Source: Erysipelotrichales bacterium (GTDB taxonomy: Bacteria; Bacillota_I; Bacilli_A; Erysipelotrichales; Erysipelotrichaceae). Taken from it: a DNA stretch of 50,446 nucleotides. The notes below the pieces were generated by a model, which was not told where the DNA came from, ran no database searches, and saw nothing but the letters and a program-made list of their open reading frames with translations. Location of the stretch: assembly GCA_910576345.1 (NCBI GenBank), contig CAJTIT010000020.1, positions 1 through 50,446 on the forward strand. Reading direction: 5' to 3'. The translations under genes and the position numbers were made by a program. Positions 44,529 through 50,446 of this stretch are shown here, one piece after another (the stretch's first letter is position 1; each line of letters opens with the position of its first letter).

Positions 44529-45806
44529 TTGGACAGTTCGCATATAGGCCTTTTAATTATTTTATTTTTACTGATTGTTCTTTCAGCGCTGTTTTCATCA
44601 ACGGAAACAGCATACAGTTCTGTTAATCAAATACGATTGAAACAGATGGCAAAGAACGGCAACAAACGTGCAAAAACAGCGTATAACAACACAAAGCGAT
44701 TTACCGCGCTCATAACAACCATACTTATTGGGAATAATATTGTGAATATTCTGGCAACCAGTATTGCGACGATGGTATTTACAGAATTGTTTGGCAGTGC
44801 CGGCGTTGGTGTCGCTACCGGAGTTATGACACTGCTGATATTGATTTTTGGTGAAGTGGCGCCAAAAATCATCGCAAAGGCAAAAGCAGAAGACTGTGCA
44901 TTGTTCATGTCACAACCGATGCGTTTATTGGTGTTTATCTTTCGACCCATTACTGTCATTGTTGAAAAATTGGAGGAACATTGGGAAGAGAAACTGGATA
45001 TTGAACAGGTAACGGCAACCGAAGATGAGCTTTTGGAGATCGTTTCCACCATTGAACAGGAAGGCGTTTTGGAACAGGAAGAACGTGAACTGATTGAAAG
45101 TGTCATTGAATTTGATGATAAGCGTGTGCGCGATATTATGGTGCCGCGTGATCAAGTAGTATTTTTATATGATAATGCTACTTTTGAACAATTAAAAGAG
45201 ATTTTGCATCAGCATAAACTTTCCAGACTACCGGTTTTGTCCTACGAGACAACAGAAGTCGTGGGTATCTTACGTGTACGTGATGTGTTGGATACGATGA
45301 TGAGCGGAGAAGACATCATCATTAAACAATTGATGTGTGAACCGGTATTTGTGTCACAGCGAAAAAAACTGCCTGCAGTATTAGAGGATATACAAAAGTC
45401 ACGTGAGCATATGGCCATCGTGGAAGAAAGTTTGACATCACATGTGTTTGTAGGAATTGTAACATTAGAGGATGTACTGGAAGAATTGGTCGGAGAAATC
45501 TATGATGAATACGATCCACTACCAAATCATGTGATTGAAATCGGGCTTCATACATTTGAAATCGATGGAAAAGTGCCATTGGCAGATTTCTTTGATACGT
45601 ATGTAGAAGATCAAGAGCTGCCAACGACAAAAGCGAGAACATTTGCAACATGGATATATGAACTAAACAATCATCGCAAAGTACGCAAGGGCAGAGAACT
45701 TGCATTTGATAACTTTGAACTCAAAGTACTAGAAACACTGGATGGCATGGCGACAAGAGTAGAATTACAAATATTGTCACCGCAAGAAGATGAATTGCTT
45801 GACTAG
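44529..45806 (+). CDS. CNNM/CorC (hemolysin-type) family membrane protein
   Basis: This 425-residue protein has an N-terminal DUF21 membrane domain of about three or four helices with SALFSSTETAYSSVNQIRLK, two CBS domains (about 205-325, DIMVPRDQVVFLYDN and LMCEPVFVSQRKKLP), and a C-terminal CorC/HlyC domain. Homologues include magnesium/cobalt efflux factors and bacterial CNNM-type magnesium exporters. The start is TTG 44529. It is likely co-transcribed with the 48-residue peptide and with RidA, whose gene follows 12 bases after the stop. Confidence 0.92.
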   Translation: MDSSHIGLLIILFLLIVLSALFSSTETAYSSVNQIRLKQMAKNGNKRAKTAYNNTKRFTALITTILIGNNIVNILATSIATMVFTELFGSAGVGVATGVMTLLILIFGEVAPKIIAKAKAEDCALFMSQPMRLLVFIFRPITVIVEKLEEHWEEKLDIEQVTATEDELLEIVSTIEQEGVLEQEERELIESVIEFDDKRVRDIMVPRDQVVFLYDNATFEQLKEILHQHKLSRLPVLSYETTEVVGILRVRDVLDTMMSGEDIIIKQLMCEPVFVSQRKKLPAVLEDIQKSREHMAIVEESLTSHVFVGIVTLEDVLEELVGEIYDEYDPLPNHVIEIGLHTFEIDGKVPLADFFDTYVEDQELPTTKARTFATWIYELNNHRKVRKGRELAFDNFELKVLETLDGMATRVELQILSPQEDELLD

Positions 45807-45818
45807 GAGGTATAAATT

Positions 45819-46295
45819 ATGAACATATTTATCAAGCCAATTAAACCAGAGAATGCGCCAAAGGCAATCGGACCGTATACACCGGCGGTTAAACTGGGAG
45901 ACTTTGTTTATCTCAGTGGTCAGATTCCATTGGATCCGAAAACGGGAGAAATCGTTGGAACAACCATTGAAGAGCAGACCCATCAAGTAATGAAGAATAT
46001 TCAGGCAATTTTGAATGATATGGGGTTGGATTTCAAACATATTATGAAAACAACGATATTTGTTTCTGATTTAAATGATTTTAATCAGTTGAATGAAGTA
46101 TACGGTTCTTATTTGGAAGAACCATATCCGGCACGCAGTTGTGTGGAAGTAGCCAGACTGCCGAAAGATGTGAAATTGGAGATTGAGTGTATCGTTATTG
46201 ATACGTTGGTTTATGAAGCACAACTTGCCCAGCAGAATGGCTGCGGCGGATGTGCGGGTGGGTGCTCAGATGGGGGCTGCGAAAGCTGTCAATAA
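45819..46295 (+). CDS. RidA-family enamine deaminase with a cysteine-rich tail
   Basis: This 158-residue protein is built from a RidA domain (about 1-130: APKAIGPYTPAVKLGDFVYLSGQIPLDP, then PARSCVEVARLPKDVKLEIECI with the key Arg) and an added C-terminal tail of about 20 residues holding six Cys in a Gly-rich setting (GCGGCAGGCSDGGCESC). RidA hydrolyses reactive enamine/imine intermediates. The tail is not part of the family and may bind metal. GGAGGTATAAATT precedes the ATG. Confidence 0.9.
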   Translation: MNIFIKPIKPENAPKAIGPYTPAVKLGDFVYLSGQIPLDPKTGEIVGTTIEEQTHQVMKNIQAILNDMGLDFKHIMKTTIFVSDLNDFNQLNEVYGSYLEEPYPARSCVEVARLPKDVKLEIECIVIDTLVYEAQLAQQNGCGGCAGGCSDGGCESCQ

Positions 46296-46304
46296 GCAAA
46301 CGAT

Positions 46305-46338
46305 AAAGAAGATGATCAACGTATCACCTTCTTTTTTT
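46305..46338 (+). terminator. Terminator after the RidA gene
   Basis: AAAGAAGATGAT pairs, with one mismatch, with ATCACCTTCTTT, followed by a T run. Confidence 0.7.
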
Positions 46339-46363
46339 GTAGCTGTGATGAAGGAGGTTTTTT

Positions 46364-46801
46364 ATGACAATTTTATATATGGATGAATATCATCATCATT
46401 TAACCATACATTTCGCAGATGGGACGATACAGGAAAGCGAAAAAAAAGGCATCGCATATCTGGATGAATTATGCCGTGCCTATGGTAGTACATATGAGGG
46501 AAGAAGACAGGCTGCCTGTTCAATTTTAAGTATTCGTCAAAAAGCACCCATCTATGTCAATGATTCATTAATAATGTTTCCAAATGCTATGAATGTGGAG
46601 CGTAAGTTCTGGATCAATTACTTACAAATCAAAGATATGAAAGAAGTATCTTATCAGACGATGTTTACATTTCTAAACGACAGTGAAGTCTTGGTTGATA
46701 TGGGATATCGCAGTGCCATCCGACAAAAACAACGCTGTTACAAGTATTTGTATACTATCCAATGGAATCGCAGCCACTCTTTGGATAATCTGATTTTATG
46801 A
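46364..46801 (+). CDS. ComK-like competence regulator
   Basis: This 145-residue protein shows the ComK family core: YGSTYEGRRQAACSILSIRQKAPI, the YVNDSLIMFPN strand and FWINYLQIKDMKEVSY. ComK is the master transcription factor of competence in Bacillus. A distant ComK-like protein might regulate DNA-uptake genes, none of which are visible here. AAGGAGGTTTTTT precedes the ATG. It converges with the exonuclease gene, only three bases apart. Confidence 0.7.
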   Translation: MTILYMDEYHHHLTIHFADGTIQESEKKGIAYLDELCRAYGSTYEGRRQAACSILSIRQKAPIYVNDSLIMFPNAMNVERKFWINYLQIKDMKEVSYQTMFTFLNDSEVLVDMGYRSAIRQKQRCYKYLYTIQWNRSHSLDNLIL

Positions 46802-46804
46802 TAG

Positions 46805-47758
46805 CTAATGACGTCCCATTGTCCAGATGTCGTAAAAAATACGGGCATTTCGATAGGTCAGGGGAATGATCTTTGTTACTTGACGTTTTTCTTCGATTAG
46901 GGTTATGGTAACAAATGGTATTTCATGCATATTCCATTTCAAATAGAGTTTTAAATATTTACATGTGAATGATTCACCTTGTAGTAAAAGCGCATCGTTT
47001 GTCACAAATAACTTTAATGTTTTGTCGTGTTCACTTAAAAACTGCAACTGTTCCATAACATCCGGATAACAATGTATTTCTTCTTCCTGATGATTTAAAG
47101 AACCATAGCGATCTTTTATGATTTGTATCATTCTCTCTTGTGAGCGCTGTTTTACTTCCTTGCGTTTTGTGTCAATACGTGTCCATACTTCTTCTATTTT
47201 GTTGATATCGCTTGTTTGATGGATATGCGCCTGATGCAAATAGAAAAGATCATACGCATCATTCAGTGCATTGTGTTCCACTTGCCCTTGAATATTGTGG
47301 ATATACTTTAAATCGTCCAATGATAAAGTGCGGGAAAGTATTTGTTGATTCCATGTGATAGTTTTACTGATTTGTTTTTGTAAATCGATTGTATGATCAA
47401 AGGGAAGTTCCTTTTCGTATTTTTCATATCGTGCATGGTTTTTCATTGTTCGAAGATCATCCGGTCCAAAACAATAAAAATTACTGGATGCATCTTTTCC
47501 GCTGTTGGCAAGAAATGCGTTCGCTTCTTCCATCACTTGTGCAAAGGAAGGAGCGTTTCGAATGTCTGCATTACATAAATGTGTCATTTCTTTTACCGTT
47601 CTCATCAGTTTTTGAAAGCGTCGCGGACATATGAGGGAATAAAAGGAATCGATAATAACATCATTTTCCACTGCGATGATGCCTATGGAAATCAAACATT
47701 GCGTAAATCCTTTTCCTGTATGTACCGCGTTGAATTCTTCATCAAAATAATAATCCAT
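46805..47758 (-). CDS. DEDDh 3'-5' exonuclease-like protein
   Basis: This 317-residue protein has an N-terminal DnaQ-type exonuclease domain. Asp6 and Glu8 lie in FDEEF, and a later acidic region and HNALNDAYDLFYL (His, Asp) complete DEDDh. The C-terminal 130 residues are unlike known domains. DEDDh domains degrade single-stranded DNA or RNA from the 3' end. ATG at 47758 is used because AGGAGGT lies just upstream on the minus strand; the longer frame to 47974 overlaps yitT. It lies 14 bases after the YitT gene in the same direction. Confidence 0.8.
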   Translation of the reverse strand: MDYYFDEEFNAVHTGKGFTQCLISIGIIAVENDVIIDSFYSLICPRRFQKLMRTVKEMTHLCNADIRNAPSFAQVMEEANAFLANSGKDASSNFYCFGPDDLRTMKNHARYEKYEKELPFDHTIDLQKQISKTITWNQQILSRTLSLDDLKYIHNIQGQVEHNALNDAYDLFYLHQAHIHQTSDINKIEEVWTRIDTKRKEVKQRSQERMIQIIKDRYGSLNHQEEEIHCYPDVMEQLQFLSEHDKTLKLFVTNDALLLQGESFTCKYLKLYLKWNMHEIPFVTITLIEEKRQVTKIIPLTYRNARIFYDIWTMGRH

Positions 47759-47772
47759 ATATACCTCCTGCA

Positions 47773-48642
47773 TTACTTTATCGGTTCCAAATAAAAGTTT
47801 CCGCCAATCATTTCTGTTTTGATCACATTGACGAATGCAGTAGGGTCTACTTTTCTGACATGGGTGCTGATATATTTGATGTCGTTTGTGTTCACTACTG
47901 TGTATAAAAGCGTACGCGGTTTTCCGGAATATGTTCCGATACCTTCCAACTGTGTAACGCCGTGATGTGCCCATGTTTGGATGATTGCAATGATTTCTTT
48001 AGGACAGGATGTCACAATCAACATGGTCATGCGTTTGTAGCGAGTGTGGAGCGTATTGACCACCTGGGTGCTGCAGAACTGAAAAATGATGGAGTACAGT
48101 GCTTTGTCCCATCCAAAAAGATAACCGGCTATCACCAACATTACCGCATTGATGCCCAATACATAATTCCATGAAGACTGACCGGTATATTTGGATATCC
48201 ACATGGATATGAAATCTGTACCACCGCTGGATGCATTTCCTTTGAGTGCGATGGAAAGTGCAATGCCGTTCACAATGCCGCCAAAGATAGAAATGAGAAG
48301 GATGTCTTCCGTGATGTTGTGAACAGGTATAAAATCGACCAAAATACCGGTTAAAATAATCATCAAAATGGAATAAATCGTGAATTTCTTCCCAATGAGT
48401 TTGAACCCAATATAGGCAGGAAGCGCGTTTAAAGCGTAATTGATGAGTGAAAATGGCAGGTCGATATGAAAATATGTCGACGCAATTCTTTGAATCAATA
48501 CGGTAAAGCCATTAAATCCGCCGGGAAAAAGACCACCGGCATGAACAAACGTATTGAGGTTAATGGCGCTGATCAAAGCAGCGATGACAACGAATAGTAT
48601 GGTCATGGCATCGTTTTGTTTTGGCTTTCTTGATGTTTCCAT
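47773..48642 (-). CDS. YitT family membrane protein
   Basis: This 289-residue protein has a five- to six-helix DUF161 membrane domain (NTFVHAGGLFPGGFNGFTVLI, then SSGGTDFISMW) and a C-terminal DUF2179 domain (YSGKPRTLLYTVVNTNDI). Function is unknown for the family. AAAGAGGGA precedes the ATG on the minus strand. It probably shares an operon with the exonuclease downstream. Confidence 0.92.
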   Translation of the reverse strand: METSRKPKQNDAMTILFVVIAALISAINLNTFVHAGGLFPGGFNGFTVLIQRIASTYFHIDLPFSLINYALNALPAYIGFKLIGKKFTIYSILMIILTGILVDFIPVHNITEDILLISIFGGIVNGIALSIALKGNASSGGTDFISMWISKYTGQSSWNYVLGINAVMLVIAGYLFGWDKALYSIIFQFCSTQVVNTLHTRYKRMTMLIVTSCPKEIIAIIQTWAHHGVTQLEGIGTYSGKPRTLLYTVVNTNDIKYISTHVRKVDPTAFVNVIKTEMIGGNFYLEPIK

Positions 48643-48687
48643 CTAATCCCTCTTTCGTTATGTATTAAGAAAACGTACACAGATGTT

Positions 48688-49167
48688 TCAATCTTTTTGT
48701 ACGTTTTTTATATGCTTTTTTTGATTTTCTTTGATTTGGGCCAAGATAATCATACCTAGACCCACCCAAAGAAAAATATCCGCTATATTGAGAATGATCC
48801 ATTCATCAAATACAGAAATGGCGATGAAGTCTCTGACATAAGACAGAAAGATGCGATCCATTAAATTGCCAAGCAGTCCGGACATCATAAGCAAAATACC
48901 ATTCACAGATAAATGATCATCTTCACTTACATGATGATAATAGCTGAATAACAGGATGAGCGATAAAAACGTGATGATCAAAACACTGAACATATGGCCT
49001 TCCACAATACCGAATGCCGTTCCATAATTCTGTGCATTCATGAAATAAAAAATATGATGCAGCGATGTGCTTTCTTCTTGAAACGGTAAAGTAATGCCTG
49101 CGATAAATTTAGAGATTTGATCGATGCATAGTAATGCCATGATTATTTTCATATGTGCTTTTTTCAT
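48688..49167 (-). CDS. Second LspA-like signal peptidase II paralogue
   Basis: This 159-residue membrane protein has the LspA plan. Catalytic aspartates are in GNLMDR (Asp104) and NIADI (Asp130), with the same YVRDFI segment between. The usual NTGAAW is NYGTAFG, so substrate contacts may have changed. A copy with both aspartates kept should still be a protease. ATG 49167 is chosen over 49185 as GCGGGTG lies just before it. The first lspA is at 38.5 kb. It is upstream of the YitT gene on the same strand. Confidence 0.8.
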   Translation of the reverse strand: MKKAHMKIIMALLCIDQISKFIAGITLPFQEESTSLHHIFYFMNAQNYGTAFGIVEGHMFSVLIITFLSLILLFSYYHHVSEDDHLSVNGILLMMSGLLGNLMDRIFLSYVRDFIAISVFDEWIILNIADIFLWVGLGMIILAQIKENQKKHIKNVQKD

Positions 49168-49389
49168 CTTTTCACCCGCTCTCATCTTTCAAATGACAAC
49201 GCCATCATTATAACAAATTTCCTTTATTTAATAAAGCTGTTCTAAAAGTTTCTATCGAAAATGTAAGGTATAAGGTTCCATTGTCGAATCAGAAAGAAAA
49301 AAGTAAATGAATTTTCCTTCATTCGCACATTTTTCTCTTGCTTTTTTTCTGGATTTTTGAGAAACTTATTAGTGTGGAAGGTGAGACGA

Positions 49390-49707
49390 ATGGAGAAAAG
49401 ATTCAAACTTACGATTGAAGATGTTTTAGAAAAACAATTTAATATTGATTTCAAGGGGTATGCATCCGGAGAAGTAGATGAATTTTTAGACCTTGTCATC
49501 GCAGATTACCAACAATACAATAAAATGATTGAGGAATTGGGTGATCACCTTCAGGAATACGAACGCCAGATCAACGCATTAAAAGCAAAAATCGTGGAAC
49601 TGGAAGGTAAACAAGGCGCTGTCAACGTGGAACAAAACAGCGGGATGTCCAATGTGGATATCTTAAAGCGTCTGACCAGACTGGAGAACGAAGTGTTTCG
49701 CCGATAA
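49390..49707 (+). CDS. gpsB: GpsB/DivIVA-like cell-division protein
   Basis: This 105-residue coiled-coil protein starts with the DivIVA/GpsB membrane-binding domain (KLTIEDVLEKQFNIDFKGYA, then GEVDEFLDLVIADYQQY), then a coiled coil, and a short C-terminal helical unit (NVDILKRLTRLENEVFRR) typical of GpsB. It shuttles peptidoglycan synthases between septum and side wall. GGAAGGTGAG precedes ATG 49390. rnpB directly follows its stop, the usual gpsB-rnpB order in Firmicutes. Confidence 0.9.
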   Translation: MEKRFKLTIEDVLEKQFNIDFKGYASGEVDEFLDLVIADYQQYNKMIEELGDHLQEYERQINALKAKIVELEGKQGAVNVEQNSGMSNVDILKRLTRLENEVFRR

Positions 49708-49717
49708 CATCCAACCA

Positions 49718-50085
49718 GCACATAAGTGATGCGATCGCTGATCAGGAATGATTAGAGGAAAGTCCATGCTCGCACGAACTGCGATTGTTCGTAGTGTTTG
49801 CGCTAGATGAAACGCTAAGTCTAGGCAGATTTTAAATCTGACGGCTGTGAAATTCCTAAGGCCGTTTGGCTATGGAGGATCACTATAAAAGTGCCATAGA
49901 GACGAGTTGTCATGGAAACATGATAAGTGGAACGTTGGTAAACCCCGTAAGCGAGAAACCCAAATTTGGTAGGGGAACTTGAAACAGGCAAAAGACAAGG
50001 AAGCTTGTTTTGGGATCTGTGAAAAACAGATAGATAAATGGTCGCACCTTTTTATAAGGAACAGAACATGGCTTACCTTATGTGC
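49718..50085 (+). ncRNA. rnpB: RNase P RNA, B type
   Basis: The P1 helix forms from GCACATAAG (49718-49726) and CTTATGTGC (50077-50085). Inside, the conserved AGAGGAAAGTCCATGCTCGC (49755 on) and ACAGAACATGGCTTAC (about 50061) universal cores are clear, with an intervening structure that fits the Bacillus B type. The RNA is the catalytic part of RNase P, which matures tRNA 5' ends. It sits right after gpsB. Confidence 0.95.
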
Positions 50086-50092
50086 AATGATG

Positions 50093-50118
50093 CAGGAGCA
50101 GAAATGTTCCTGTTTTTT
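50093..50118 (+). terminator. Terminator of rnpB
   Basis: CAGGAGCA, GAAA tetraloop, TGTTCCTG, then TTTTTT. Confidence 0.9.
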
Positions 50119-50152
50119 CATATGAAATAAATGGAAGATTGTGCACTAATGG

Positions 50153-50185
50153 TGTCAAGCAAAAATGAAAATGTCCCAAAAAAAG
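50153..50185. mobile_element. Probable terminal repeat of an insertion sequence
   Basis: TGTCAAGCAAAAATGAAAAT and the A-rich sequence after it lie between rnpB and the transposase stop, as expected of an IS end. The other end is outside the window. Confidence 0.4.
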
Positions 50186-50446
50186 TTAAACATTAGCACC
50201 AAGATTACGGTGCTTTTGTTTTGCAAGATAAGCTTGAAAAGAAGCATGTTTCCAAGGATGTGACATAGGAGGTATATAAACCTTCTTAGGCTTGTTGTCA
50301 TGGGAAACAAGATCAAAGGTCTCGGATCTAACTTTATGAGTTGGAACATCCTCCAGCGAAAAGATATGATCCAAGATATTCACATACAAACTTCCATCAA
50401 ATGCTTCAATGACCATGGCAGTCATTCCCTTCTTCATATATGCTTT
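50186..50446 (-). mobile_element. Transposase C-terminus, cut by the window edge
   Basis: The minus-strand frame runs open to the end of the window. About 87 codons of a transposase tail are seen: an EAFDGSLYVNIL strand and the KKVYIPPMSHPWKHASFQAY ending seen in integrase-core insertion-sequence transposases. The exact family is not certain. No stop breaks it, so the element may be intact beyond the edge. The methionine at 50437 is probably internal. Confidence 0.55.

Noticed and set aside
44627-45106. A 159-codon minus-strand frame within the CNNM-type gene
   Set aside because: Serine-rich mirror of a conserved gene; no support of its own.
47759-47974. Longer start for the exonuclease gene
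   Set aside because: It would overlap the YitT gene, and the AGGAGGT site lies right before the ATG at 47758.

Overview
The window reads as a chromosomal segment of a low-GC, endospore-forming member of the Bacillota. The signs are strong AGGAGG-type ribosome sites, a tyrosine T-box, B-type RNase P RNA, dipicolinate synthase genes, Cse60, GpsB and a ComK-like protein. The overall gene flavour suits Erysipelotrichia-like gut Firmicutes, but that placement is an inference and no species is claimed.

Region 1 (1 to about 10.5 kb) is an AT-rich accessory island built round a type VII secretion (T7SS) module. It opens with the 3' half of an EssC ATPase that has lost its 5' half. Next come a WXG100 protein, two small helical proteins resembling YwqH/YwqI partners, two large proteins of unknown fold (candidate exported effectors) separated by a DUF4176 protein, and a TPR protein. 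An 800-base decayed stretch follows, then a zinc-ribbon membrane protein, a small partner, a lipoprotein and an XRE regulator. No essA, essB, esaA or esaB is visible, so this looks like a swapped-in or displaced EssC-tail/effector cassette rather than a whole secretion locus. It is the best candidate for an undescribed system here.

Region 2 (10.5 to 21.6 kb) is mostly ordinary chromosome: ankyrin and WYL proteins, a DUF2779 nuclease-like protein beside a decayed DUF234 ATPase remnant, a YgiQ radical SAM protein with an ECF S component and a DUF4430 protein, a YebC-family regulator, YdcF, TmcAL and a lipase-like hydrolase.

Region 3 (21.6 to 33.7 kb) starts with T-box-controlled tyrS. A sporulation cluster follows (dpaA, dpaB, dapA, cse60 and a 54-residue DUF1540 gene) behind a textbook sigma-K-type promoter. 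Then come a lipoprotein, a lipid-II-type flippase and an RsuA-type pseudouridine synthase, the nucleotide genes thyA, folA and pyrimidine nucleoside phosphorylase, and a PadR/DUF1700 stress-type operon with a visible operator.

Region 4 (33.7 to 41.7 kb) holds a 1453-residue secreted multidomain glycosidase with a GH123-like core and four FIVAR repeats. After it comes an operon of lspA, an RluD-type synthase, a rhomboid protease and dCMP deaminase.

Region 5 (41.7 to 50.4 kb) carries a decayed IS30-type transposase, gltX diverging from a tRNA-Gln gene, a CNNM/CorC-type membrane protein with a 48-residue membrane peptide in front, RidA with an unusual cysteine-rich tail, a ComK-like protein, an exonuclease, YitT, a second LspA, GpsB, rnpB, and the end of another transposase gene that runs off the right edge.
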